Positions 22,123-32,057 of a DNA stretch of 64,000 nt are shown here, piece by piece. The stretch comes from Eutreptiella sp. 'Long Island Sound 2002' (taxonomy: Eukaryota; Euglenozoa; Euglenophyceae; Eutreptiales; Eutreptiaceae), in NCBI GenBank assembly GCA_964036045.1, contig OZ038381.1, forward strand, positions 141,519,596-141,583,595. Reading direction: 5' to 3'. Position 1 is the stretch's first letter; each line of letters opens with the position of its first letter. The notes under the pieces were generated by a model, which was not told the DNA's origin, made no database searches, and saw only the letters and a program-made list of their open reading frames with translations. Made by a program: the position numbers and the translations under genes.

Positions 22123-22386
22123 CGCACAGGAAACCAACTCTCAAAACTTCTCAATTTGAGCCAACGGGCATAATTGTTTCAAAATCAATTATTTTGATGG
22201 CAACAATCAGAAAAACCTGATTATTTGAAGGGGCAATAATCGGAACAATTGGTTATCTTTTGCAAAGCGATCGGAAAAAACTGATTATTTGAAGGGGCAA
22301 TAATCGGAACAATCGGTTATTTTTTGCAAGACGATCGGAAAAAACTGATTAATTTTTTTGAAACCAATTCCAAACCTTACTTCAGC
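22123..22386. mobile_element. AT-rich insertion with 63-bp tandem repeats inside LINE-R
   Basis: A sharply AT-rich 260-bp block inside GC-rich LINE coding DNA. It holds tandem units of about 63 bases (CTGATTATTTGAAGGGGCAA and CGGTTAT-TTTTGCAA phrases repeat at 22,218 and 22,281). The octamer ACTTCAGC occurs on both sides (22,115-22,122 and 22,379-22,386), a possible 8-bp target duplication of a hAT- or Mutator-like MITE. An alternative pair of flanking repeats is AAACCAA(C/T)TC at 22,131 and 22,361. Terminal inverted repeats were not evident. Confidence 0.55.
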
Positions 22387-23206
22387 GGCCCACCGTGTCC
22401 GCCAGTTTGTCAGCGTCGGGTCGTTCTCGGGGCAGTGCAGGGTAGCGTGGACACCTGTCCACTCTGGGTAGGAGTCAACGGCAATGTCGGTGTCCGCTGT
22501 TGTGTTTATCCAGACTGCTTGTGTGGTTCTCGCCTGGGGCGTTTGGTCGTCATCTCCCAGGGCTCTGCCTCCAATGGTGGGCGAGCCCTTGGTCGTTATG
22601 AAAAGGTGCATGGCCTGTGTTAGTTGTACTTGGTGCGGTTTGAGGAGGCTCATGACTTCCATTGCTGATACTCCTGGGAGGTTTTTCTTCCACTCAATGT
22701 TGCCCGTCGGTCCTCGCCATGTTGTTGCCGTGCTCCTGGTGTGGTTCCCCCCTCGAGGTAGTTGGTAGTTATCTGGGACGCCGCGTGTGCTGGGGGGCAT
22801 GTCGAGTTGTTGGACGGTCGCGGTGGCACCGGGAGGTTCGGTCCCCTTGTGGGCTTGTGGGCTTTGTCCTCATTGCGGAGAGTTGTGTTGCGGGGGCGTG
22901 TGGGGCTTTATTGGGCTGGGGGGTATGTCTGGCTCCGGTATCTATTCCGGCGATGTGCGCCCCGGTGGTTGCATCCTCGTGCAGGTAGAACTCCAGCGAT
23001 GGTGGCCCAACAGGGTGCCACACGCGTTGGTCGTCGTGCGGGTAGTGGAGCTGGATGCTTTGCTGAGTAAACCAGCTGTGGTAGGCGAGGATGGCGTTCG
23101 TGATGGCGTGGTCGTAGTCGTCCCTGAACGGGCGGTCGGGCTTCGAACAGTCCTGGAACGTGGTGCTAACTGTCGTAGATAGCGCCCTGATGTTCCTGTC
23201 TGGCAC
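22387..23206 (-). pseudogene. LINE-R upstream ORF segment split by the AT-rich insertion
   Basis: Two open frames (23,206-22,769, 145 codons; 22,800 down to about 22,380) contain folded-looking sequence, for example DRPFRDDYDHAITNAILAYHSW, FYLHEDATTGAHIAGIDTG and GVSAMEVMSLLKPHQVQLTQ. Not recognised. They lie between the ORF1-like region and the endonuclease, so they probably belong to ORF1 or the start of ORF2. Confidence 0.4.
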
Positions 23207-23751
23207 TACGTCGTCCCATGTTGTACTCGACGTGGTATCCGGTTGGCCTATGTGTCCCTCCAGGAACTCCGTTTCGTCCTTGGTCCAGTCTTATAGCATG
23301 CGTTCTACGTACCGAGCCTTTGTGTACGGTTGGATACTGCGCTCCGCCAGGGTGCGGGCATGGGCCAGCTGTTTGTACAGGGTCCAGTTTCGGGGGGCTG
23401 GTCTCGGTGGGGGGGTCGCAGTTGGTTCGGGCGTGGGCTCCTACCTCTCGGTTGCCCTGTCTCCGTGGCGGGTGGTGTGCACCAGGGTGTATTCCTCATC
23501 TTCTCGTTCGGGTGTCCATTTTAGATAGGCTTCACCTGTGGACGTGTTGGTTGGTCGGCATGTTGTGATGCGTGCATAGGGGAGGTCCGTTTTGTCATGT
23601 AGGACGATGGTGTGGCCCCGCGTCCAGCTTCGCAGGGTTAGGACGAGAGCCGCCGCTGTTTCCTCGTGGGTTGCTGGCGCTGGGGCGTCGGATTCTTAGA
23701 TGAAGGTCAGGGCTTCCTGAGCGCACGGGGATCCCGCGAGGTTCGTCCAGA

Positions 23752-24927
23752 CTACAGTTTTAGTTTTCCCTCCCTGCACCACCACTGCTTCCGGTGACTA
23801 TTCGCTGGCGTTTTGAATGTCCCGTCGAAGCTCCAGGATGTACGCCCCTGAGTCTCGGTTTCTGCTGTTCCCGTTATCCGTTGGTCTGTCTCGTTGAGTG
23901 CTCGGTACAAGCTCCATGTGGGTCGTTGGTGCGTGGCGGATGCCGCCTGCAATACGCGTCGGATGCTGTCCTGCAGTGGATCGTTGTCGAGGTCCATGGT
24001 GTCGTGGTTTGGGGGGATGTCAAGGCCACTGGGCAGTGATTCCGGGGGCGGGTCAGGGGCTTCAGCAGGGGTGGACACTTTGGAGTGGGTGTCCAGCGCG
24101 GTGCTGGATGTTCCACTTGACGCGGATAGTGGTGCTTCATGTGTGTGGTCCTCTAGCGCACGTGGCTGCGTTGCCTCCGTGGCCAACGGCCCCGTGTGTG
24201 GTTCTGGCCTCGGAGCGTTGTCCCCGTCTTTGTGGTGCTGCGCCTCGTGTTGAGGTGTTTGGCAGTGGTCCGTGTTTTGGGCGCTGTACTCCGTGCGGTC
24301 TTGGCTCGGGGTACGCCGACACGGTGTGGTGTTTGTGGTTCGGTTTGAGGTTCGGCTGCTGTAGTCAGTGCGTAGTGTTGGGGTGTGGTCCTGTGCCGGG
24401 TCCAGCCAGTGCTGTGGTCTTTGCCCTCCGGTTGCCCTTGCCGCGGGGCCCCGTTGTGTCGGCCATCCCGTGTCAGTCGTCGGTGTTCCTTTTGGTCGCT
24501 GCGTGGGTTCGTCGGGGTTCTTCCTGCTGTGCGCTGTACACCGTGTGTGTGGGCCTTGGGGTGTATGCGTCCCGTGTCCGCCCTCGGCCTCTATCGCTGG
24601 GGCTGTTGTGGTCGTTGGTGTCGCGCCGCGACATGTGACTGTAGTGCGTGTTTTGGGTGCCATACTCCGTGCGGTCCAGGCTCGGGGTACGCTGGCGTGT
24701 TGTGGTGCTTGCGGTTCAGTCTGTGGCACGGGCGCTGTACTCCGTACGTTGTGATGGGGTGCGGTCTGGGTCCGGTTCCACCAGTTGTCGTCATGTCGTT
24801 CGCTCCCCTGTTGCCCTCCCCCCTTGGAGCCCGGTTGTGTCGGCGCTGTATACCGTGCGGGTGGGACTTGGGGTGAGTGCGCCTGGTGCATGTTCCTGGC
24901 TCCTGTTGCTGGGGCTGCCGCGGTCAT
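23752..24927 (-). pseudogene. LINE-R ORF1-like Thr/Gln/Pro-rich frame
   Basis: A 391-codon open frame, the longest in LINE-R, rich in Thr, Gln, Pro, His and Arg, with an acidic segment (LDIPPNHDTMDLDNDPLQDSIRRVLQ) near its C-terminus. Composition resembles disordered ORF1/gag-like proteins. No zinc knuckle or coiled coil is visible. The start is uncertain: the open frame begins with a non-ATG codon region, and upstream sequence to about 25,054 could also code. About 540 bases (23,207-23,751) between this and the next frame are degenerate. Confidence 0.4.
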
Positions 24928-25379
24928 TGGGGTCGGCCGGGCGCTGTCTCCCCTCTCGGGTCATTGTTGTTGTCGGCGTGCTCGGTGTAGGCGTTGTGGG
25001 TTCCCCCTGGGCGTTGTCGTCCTGGTGCTCCTGCTCCATCATGCCCTATGTTAGTGTCGACTGTGTAGTCTTTCTTGCGCGCCATGTGTGTGGGTGTCGA
25101 GGTGCCGCATGCGCCTGCACCTCATGCTGCGTGTTGTTACTTGTGCGTGTGTACCACATACGGGGCTGGCAGGTGGCATACCTCTTGCCCTTAGCTTCGG
25201 TGTGTCCTGGATTCTGCCCGTGCACTGTAGTCCACTGCACAAGCTGTGCTCTTTCTTCCAGGCCTTGGGGCCGGTCAGCCATGTGGGAGAGGTGCGGAAT
25301 ACAGGGTACGCTCAGGCGGTGCGCTGCGTCGCGCCATGTTGTGGCGGGTTGTGGCACGTTTTTTTTGAGAATGTTGCGG

Positions 25380-26700
25380 TTGGTGGTGTGGTGCTGCGTC
25401 GTGCCACACGTCGTTCTGTTGTGTTGCGTAGGAATGCGTTTGGTTGTGTGGCGTCGCGTGAGTGTTGTCGCGTGCCGCCTTGCGGCGTGTTGAGTACTTG
25501 TTGTGTTGTGTGGTGTGTTGTGGCGCGTTGCATCGTGCCGGGCCGTGTCGTGGTTGTGGTATGTGGTTTCGGTACGTGGTGGTGTTTACGTGGTGTGGCG
25601 TGGTGTGGCGTTGCAGTGTGTTGTGGTGCGTCGTTTTTGGTGTTGGACTTGGTGGGCCCCACGGGTTACGTCAATTGTTGTGTTGCTGTGTTGCACGTTT
25701 TTTCCTTCCGTGTTTTTGTTGTGTTGCGCGTTTTGCGGTGCTGCGTTGTTTTTTGGTGTTTGGTATTGTGTTTTGTCGCGTTGGGGTTGGGTTGGTGTTG
25801 GGTTTGGCCATGTTGTGTTGTGTGGTGCGGTGCCGTGTCATGTGGTGTTGTGGCGTGTCTTGTGGCGGTCCGTTGTTGTGCGTTGCCTTGTGTTGTATTG
25901 TTGTTCGTTGGTTGACTTTGGTAATTCCCGTTCTGTGTGGCTCTTTTCGTTGTCACCTGTTCTTTAGTCGCGTGTTGTTTTGTTGGTATGTTAGTTGCGC
26001 GTCTGTGTTGTGTCGTGTGGCGCCGTGTTACATTATGTTGTGTTGTGTTTTACCTTGATGTTGTATGGTTCTTGTATTGTGTCGTGGCGTTACGTGTGCT
26101 GTGGTGCTGTGTTGCGTTGTGTTGCGTTGGGTTGAATGTTGTGTGTTGTATGTTGGTGTGTGGTGTTGGGTATGGTCACGCGATGTTGTGTGTTGTTGCT
26201 TGGCGGTTGGTTGCATTGTGTAGTATTTTGTGTTGTTGTGTATCATTGTTCTGTTGTTTGCTTTGGGGTAGTGTGTCTTGTTGGCGGGTTTGTTGTTTTG
26301 AGTTGTGTCTCAGCGTCGCGTGGTGTTGTGTAGCAGGTATTTTGGTTGCGCGCTATTGTTGTGTCATGTAGTGCCGTCATCTTGTGGTTTGTTGTGTGGT
26401 GTTGCATGGCTCTTCCGTTGTGTTGTGGTGATGCGCGCGTTGTGGTGTTGTGTTGTGTCGTGTTTTGTTGTTTTGAGTGGTGTTGTGCTGGGTTCGGGTG
26501 TGTGTTGTGTCTTGGCACGCGTTTTTTTGCGTTGTCGTGTGGTGTTGTTTGGTTGCTCGTTGTGTCGTGGTGTGTTTGTGAGATAGTGTTGTGTCAGGTC
26601 TCTTTGCCGTGTGTTGTTTAGCGGCTTGTTGTTTCGTCCGCGCGTCGTCATGTCCTTTTCGGTGTTCGCTCTGCCTCGTGGTGCTGCTCACTTCGGTTTG
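25380..26700. repeat. G/T-rich strand-skewed low-complexity tract
   Basis: About 1.3 kb in which the plus strand is overwhelmingly G and T, built from short imperfect words such as TTGTG, TGTTG and GTGGTG. Long open frames on both strands are by-products of composition. It lies 5' of LINE-R (minus orientation) and could be its 5' leader or a degenerate minisatellite. No gene supported. Confidence 0.6.
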
Positions 26701-27457
26701 CTCCGTGGTCAAGGTAGGTATCATGTGGTATAAATAAACAAGGGCATGGGGATGAGAGGTTTTGTCGGTATTTAGCGCGAGATGCTTTATGCTTTGTAAC
26801 TCCACTCTTTGTTTTTGGCGGCCCCCAAGAGTAAGCGCTTTTGCGTGTGGTTGTTTGGTGCGTGTTTGCCTTGTATTTCCTTTCCTCGCCCGTAGTGTAT
26901 TGTTGAATGTGTCCATTTGTCTTTCCCCGTGTTGGTCTCGTGCTGCTTCGGCGTTGTGCTTGTTGGGGCGTGGCAATCGCTTGGCGGCTACATACCTCGC
27001 CGCGTCGGAACATACTTTTGTTTTCTTCGCCGATGTTCGTCGTGTTCACGCTCCGTTGCCCTAGTCCTACGACTTGCACTTTGCTAGGTGATTTGGGGCA
27101 TGCACAGGATTCTCTGTCTTGTCTGCTTGTCTTCTCTGTTCTCGCTGAGGTCTGGATGTGTGGATTTTGCTGCTGACCTCGCCAAACAGTGGCGCAAAAA
27201 TGTTTGGAGGGGATTGGAGGTCAGTAAACACGATTTCTGTCTTCAATTTTACTTTTGGTGCGTCCTTCTCTTCATTCTAATTTATTCTTTCCACGCTTTC
27301 CAGCGACACGCACGACTAGAGATTGCTCCGTGGGAATCTCCTGAGCAAGTGGTGACGGACCGTGCAGACAAAAACATGAACACCGTCCAAGACTGATCTT
27401 GGTTCCATATGCTCGTCTCATGTCAAGCAAATTGGAATGGGGGGTACTTGGGAGGTC
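26701..27457. other. Intergenic stretch; possible short tailed insertion at 26,708-27,079
   Basis: AGGTAGGTATCATG at 26,709-26,722 resembles the (GGTA)n borders of other insertions in this window, and composition changes there from G/T-rich to mixed. A 143-codon minus-strand frame (27,079-26,648) crosses it but is unrecognised. A TATAAATA sequence at 26,730 is noted without further support. From 27,080 to 27,457 nothing is recognised except the 3' flank of gypsy-1. Confidence 0.3.
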
Positions 27458-28245
27458 TCAAGTCATGGTACCTGCATGCTTGTGGCAAATTAGGCAAACC
27501 CAAAAAATCGTGTCAAGGGGTAAGGGAGAGTTGTCTCTTTTCCGTTGGTGCATGATCAAATGCACCAACACATCCTCGACATCCAGACTAACCCCCTTTT
27601 TCTTGAGATAGTCCAGCCACACCGTTGGGTACTTCGGCATAAAAATGCTCGGAGGCTCCCGCGAGTCCTGCGAAGCGGCAATTTCTTTCTAATGAACCTT
27701 GTAAAGCCCCCCCCCCGGCGTGGTGGGGTCCAGCATGTCCGTGAGGATGCGCTCCGCGGTATAGTCATCCTCCTCAGAGTCATCCTCGGATTCCGGATCT
27801 GCCGCCGCGAATTCGAACGTCACCACTCGCCCGCTGGGATACGGCGTCAGGTGCCGTAGCTGCGTATGGTCACGATCCAGGATCTTGTTGTTTCCTACCT
27901 GGACGGAATGCATCTCTTGCCCGATCTTGCGCACAATGACCCCTGCGATATACCAAAATTGCTGGTAATGCCGGGTCAACACAGCCTTGTGATGGCGCTC
28001 CACCCAAACGGTGTCCTTGAGGGAGTACTTGTGCATCTTGCCTTCCTTTAAGTATTTGGCCCTGCGCTCATGCTCATGATGCAAGGACTTGCAAACCTTC
28101 GCCGCCGTGGCATCTGCTTCATTCATCATGGCGTCCACATCGCGCGGAACCTTGCCGTGGTTCGTCCACGGGGGATTTCGAGACTCTCGTTCCCGTAGGA
28201 ATAAAATGCGGTGCGGGGACAATCCAAGTGATGGAAGGCTTGTAA
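27458..28245 (-). pseudogene. gypsy-1 integrase C-terminus and chromodomain
   Basis: Begins GLSPHRILFLRERES, continues with a GPY/F-like region (KYSLKDTVWVERHHKAVLTRHYQQFWY), an acidic Ser/Glu/Asp linker (ESEDDSEEDDYTAERIL) and a chromodomain (GLYKVH, one stop TAG at about 27,688, then SQDSREPPS and YPTVWLDYLKKKGVSLD). In chromoviruses this domain directs integration to marked chromatin. Just upstream of GLSPHR about four codons are missing relative to gypsy-2-type sequences. Confidence 0.75.
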
Positions 28246-29599
28246 TGATGTGTATGGGGATCCATAGCCCTCCTACTAGGGTCAGAAATTCAGGTTTCAG
28301 GTGGCCACTAGGCCAGAATGACCCGGGGCAGGTCCAAAACTAAGCTCCAGTGAATATTGCTGCCGAGAAATGCCCATTTCTAACGCGAAAAATCCTGTTT
28401 TCTGCTTCTGGGCGCAGGAGACGACCGTCACTGTCACCTGTGTTTCTGTGAAATTTTGATACTCTGTTTCTTGAATTTTAAGAGCTTAATTGTTTCAGTT
28501 GTAGAAATATTAATTTCAAGACTATCCGGATCTTACGGCACTAAGGCGGCGCAGATCCCCGAGGGTCGAATTTTGGGTTAGAGGGATACTTGTCCAATTT
28601 TCATAAAATCACTGATTCCCTATGTGAAATAAGTCATAGGCACACATTGTAATGCAACACTCAGTGTGTGCATACATACTTTATGTGCGCGTAAAGTCGA
28701 CGCGTAGCCGCGTGAGGGCGTCGAGGGGGGAGCGACGCGAAAAACTTGTTTTTTGGGCTGACATGGCTCTACTTCACTGCTTTTCAGTGCCCTGACCCTC
28801 AGGACTGTCCCCCCCCCCTGACAACAGTCCTGAGCTGGACCCGACGCATTGAACGGCGTCGTTTTTCTGGACGGAGGCGACGCAACGTCGTCGCTTGGAC
28901 TGATTTTTGTGTGATTTTTTGCCTACTTGAGCCTTACCCTGACCATGGAGTACGTTTGCGATTTAGTACTCCTTCCTCACCCCTAACCAATTTTTCCAGT
29001 GCCCTGATCCTCAGGACTGTCCCCCCCCCCCTGACGACAGTCCTGAGCTGCACCCCACGCACTGAACGGCGGCGACGCAACGTCCCCGCTTTGACTGATT
29101 TTTGTGTCATTTTTTGCCTACTTGAGCCTTACCCTAACCATGGAGTACGTTTGTGACTTAGTACTCCTCCCTCACCCCTAACCAAATTTTTCAGTGCCCT
29201 GATCTTCAGGACTGTCCCCTCCCCCCCTGACGACAGTCCTGAGCTGCACCCAACGCATTGAACGGCGGCGACGCAACGTCCTCGCTCTGACTGATTTTTG
29301 TGTGATTTTTTGCCTACTTGAGCCTTACCCTAACCATGGAGTACGTTTGTGACTCAGTACTCCTCCTTGACCCTTAACCAATCATTTTTTATTATATTTC
29401 TCTGATTTCAGGACTGACCGACAGGTGGCTGACCTCAGAGAATCATGTGTAAGAATTGTAATTGCCTTATTCTTTTTGAGCTTTGCATGACCAAGGGTGG
29501 GACAAGGGGTGTGGACCTGTGAGGTTGTAAGTTTGAAAACTGTTTTAGGTTAGTAAAACTGAAACCTAGAGAGGACACCCCCCTCTGGAAACTGCTTCA
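28246..29599. repeat. Left LTR of nested element (with internal tandem repeats)
   Basis: 1,354 bases, longer than its partner because it carries three ~190-bp tandem units (about 28,785-29,375) where the right LTR has one. Each unit contains the inverted repeat CAGGACTGTC ... GACAGTCCTG around a C-tract. Confidence 0.7.
28785..29375. repeat. Three ~190-bp tandem repeats with hairpin
   Basis: Units start near 28,785, 28,999 and 29,195 with CAGTGCCCTGA, each followed by CAGGACTGTC, a C-run, and (A/G)ACAGTCCTG, able to fold into a 10-bp stem, and later by GAGCCTTACCCT-ACCATGGAG and TTAGTACTCCT. Confidence 0.75.
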
Positions 29600-29687
29600 A
29601 AATGATTCTAAATTCATCTTGCTCATGGACAGGAATCCATCAGGGTGTCCATGAGTAAGGCACACCTCTCCCGCAGCCCACCTCTTC

Positions 29688-30260
29688 ATGTCCACCACTG
29701 AGGAGGTCAACGTGGTATGCATCGCAGGCCCCAGCTGCGGCAGCGACAGGGCTAGCAACAGCGATCCAGAGCCTGGGACGCCCAGCCGCTGCCGATCACC
29801 CACTACGCCACCGTGGATTGATTACTGGGCCGAGGCCCTGCAGTCTCCGCGGTCCAGCCTCTCCTCCAACGCGCGGTACGTCAACTGGGTGGAGCAGCAC
29901 CAAGGAGAGAGCCGAGTGAGTGCCGCGAGCCGAAGACATGACGCCGGTGCCACCAGCGTTGAGCTCTGCGACAGCCAGGCCTGCTGGGGCCCCCCGAGAA
30001 GACGAAGCCCGCGAACTCCCCGGATGCTCAGGCCTGTGGAAGCCCAGACCAGGACCTGCGCCAAAGCCGCACCTAGCAGCAGCGAGGACCACTCGAGCGA
30101 CCCCCACAGGACACAGGGCCTGACACGCCGTCACTCGCGGTCCTCCAGGAGACCTAGACAACCACCAAGACCGGAGGAGACATCCTTGCATACCTGGTTT
30201 GAGGCCCAAGTGGCCCTGAGATTGCTAACGCTCTCTAGTTCTGATTCATTGTTTAGATAA
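29688..30260 (+). CDS. 190-residue Ser/Arg/Pro-rich ORF inside the nested LTR element
   Basis: Open from ATG 29,688 to the stop at 30,258-30,260. It is the only substantial frame in the internal region. N-terminus MSTTEEVNVVCIAGPSCGSD, a short block with Trp residues (PPWIDYWAEALQSPRSSLSS), then Arg/Ser/Pro-rich sequence (RRHSRSSRRPRQPPRPEE) and a hydrophobic end (WFEAQVALRLLTL). It could be a gag-like RNA-binding product, a captured host fragment, or chance. No family recognised. Confidence 0.35.
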   Translation: MSTTEEVNVVCIAGPSCGSDRASNSDPEPGTPSRCRSPTTPPWIDYWAEALQSPRSSLSSNARYVNWVEQHQGESRVSAASRRHDAGATSVELCDSQACWGPPRRRSPRTPRMLRPVEAQTRTCAKAAPSSSEDHSSDPHRTQGLTRRHSRSSRRPRQPPRPEETSLHTWFEAQVALRLLTLSSSDSLFR

Positions 30261-30872
30261 ATAGTTATTCCTGATATTCTGCCCGCTTCGCGCTGCAGAT
30301 TTTGCATGCTTCGCGCTGCAGATTTGTTTTTTACATGCCCTGCGCTGAAAATAGGTTCGTGCTACAGATTGTTCCCTGAATTTTTTTCGGATAGTTTTAC
30401 CCTGATATTGCTGTTTGTTCTTTTTTTTCAACGCTCCCTGTTTGCCTTGGGCACCTGTCTGCATTGACGGTCCTGTGTGCCCTGATCAGGCACCGGTTGG
30501 TAGGACACTCTGTACTTTACTCTCCAAGTTTTCTTTACAGTTTTTACTGATTTTGCTCTGTGAAAGAGGACCGGATTTCAGCCCTCCACTGCTGGGTGGG
30601 GCACGTATTTGCAGCTTCAGGGCAGGCCTCTCATCAGCCAGTTCCACAGCCCATGCGTGGCCCTGTTTTCTGCTGCAGCTACTGCGTAGCCTCCTACACC
30701 CCTCAGATTTTACCTCAGAATGCTTTCTGATGTCACTGTTTACTGTTTTTCACCTCAGAATATTTGCCTGATCACACTGGTAACCCATTTTTTGTACCAG
30801 ACTACTTCCTGACCCTTACTGATGGTCAGAGGCTGCTTTCCTCATGCTGCTGCAACCTCTTTGGGAGTGTGG

Positions 30873-31917
30873 TGATGCGTATGGGGGTCCATACTCCTCA
30901 TACCACGGGCAGGAGTTCAGGCTTCAGGTTGCCAACAGGCCAGAATGACTGGGGGCAGGGCTGGAACTAATCTCCACTGAATTTCTTAACCCAGAAATGC
31001 CCATTTCTAACCCCAAAAACCGTGTTTTTTGTGCTTGGGCCTCAGCGACAACTGTCACCGTCGCCTGTGTATCTGTGAAAATTTTATAATCTATGTCTCC
31101 ATATTTTTGAGCGTTTAAGTGTCTTAATTGTACAAATATTAATTTAAAAAATATCCGGATCGTACGGCACTAATCCGGCGCGGATCCGTGAGGGTGGAAT
31201 TTTGTGCTAGAGGGCTAGTTGTCGAATTTTTATGAAATCACTGAATCGCTTTTGGAAGTAAGTCATAGGCAGACATTATAGTGCAACACTCAGGGTGTGT
31301 ATACATACTTTGGTTGCCGGTGAAGTTGATGCGTTGCCCCGTGGACGCGTGGAGGGGGGAGCGACGCGAACAAGTTGTTCTTTGGGCAGAAATGGCTCTC
31401 TTTCACTGTTTTGTTTGTAAGACCTTCTTCCTGCAATGTCAAAAGAGGCATCCCGAGCTCCCGAAGATACCTACCTACCTACCTCACTGTTTTTCAGTGC
31501 ACTGACCCTCAGGACTGTCCCCCTGCCCTGAGCACAGTCCTGAGCTGGACCCGACGCATCGAACAGCGTCGCTTTGCTGGACAACGGCGACGCGACGTCC
31601 TCGCTTTGACTGATTTTGTGTGATTTTGTTGCCCACTTAAGCCTTACCCTAACCATGGAGTACGTTGGCGGCTTAGTACTCCTCCCTCACCCCTAACGAA
31701 TAATTTATTATTGTATTTCTCTGATTTCAGGACGGGCCGACAGATGGGTGACCTCTTAGAATTATTTGTAAGCCTTGTATTTGCCTTTTTTTTTGAGCGT
31801 TGCAGCGACCAAGGGTGGGACAAGAGGTGTGGACCTGTAAGGGTGTAAGTTTGAAACCTCTTTTTGGTTGGTAAAACTGACACCTAGGGAGGACACCCCC
31901 CCCCTTGAAACTCTTCA
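30873..31917. repeat. Right LTR of nested element
   Basis: 1,045 bases, similar to the left LTR across most of its length. Contains a 71-bp insertion (31,413-31,483) absent from the left LTR and only one copy of the ~190-bp hairpin unit. Confidence 0.7.
31413..31483 (+). mobile_element. 71-bp tailed insertion in the right LTR
   Basis: Compared with the left LTR this is an extra segment ending in ATACC(TACC)n, flanked by the 10-bp direct repeat TCACTGTTTT (31,403-31,412 and 31,484-31,493). The tail type equals the (TACC)n tails of LINE-U copies C and D, so it is probably a very short 5'-truncated non-LTR insertion. Confidence 0.7.
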
Positions 31918-32057
31918 GTAAAACGCTCCAAAGAGAGTGAAACACATTCCTCCCTGGCTCCTCGATATGCAATTGGTGGAACTTCTCGAACATTTGCCTC
32001 CCGGCGACCTCCGCGCGGCCGTTTTACCGGCTGTGATACGCCACCGTCTTGGGCTGT
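31918..32057 (-). pseudogene. gypsy-1 integrase middle fragment (catalytic Glu region)
   Basis: Encodes KTVAYHSR, a stop, NGRAEVAGRQ and FEKFHQLHIEEPGRN, the region holding the third catalytic acidic residue (NGRAE) of the DDE integrase core. Bounded by the satellite block on one side and the GTAA duplication on the other. Confidence 0.7.

Larger units (their letters stand above)
13260..25054 (-). mobile_element. LINE-R, long degenerate non-LTR retrotransposon (EN-RT-RNase H-CCHC-RING)
   Basis: A single minus-strand element of nearly 12 kb with domains in the order expected of an AP-endonuclease LINE: ORF1-like region (about 25,054-23,752), long N-terminal ORF2 region, endonuclease (19,450-18,560), reverse transcriptase (18,237-16,951), connection region, RNase H (15,308-14,565), CCHC knuckle (14,561-14,079) and a RING-like finger (14,006-13,530). 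No LTRs. The frame is interrupted by stops or shifts in almost every domain, and an AT-rich insertion splits it at 22,123-22,386. RNase H after RT is typical of I-like and some algal/protist clades. No restriction-like endonuclease was found. 5' and 3' ends are approximate and no tail was identified. Confidence 0.75.
28246..31917. mobile_element. Small LTR element nested in gypsy-1 (LTRs, GTAA target duplication)
   Basis: Two direct repeats, 28,246-29,599 and 30,873-31,917, both start TGATG(T/C)GTATGGGG and end CTTCA, that is TG...CA like LTRs. The whole is flanked by GTAA at 28,242-28,245 and 31,918-31,921, splitting a gypsy integrase codon stretch that rejoins when the insert is removed. 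The internal part is only 1.27 kb and has no pol genes, so it is a TRIM/LARD-like non-autonomous element. No convincing primer-binding site or polypurine tract was found, so orientation is unknown. Confidence 0.75.

Noticed and set aside
26728-26736. TATA box of a host promoter
   Set aside because: An isolated TATAAATA with no downstream gene, initiator or other support.
28600-29400. Spliced-leader sequence, expected if the genome is a dinoflagellate
   Set aside because: Only short partial resemblances such as CTTGAGCC occur; no full spliced-leader match was seen in the window.
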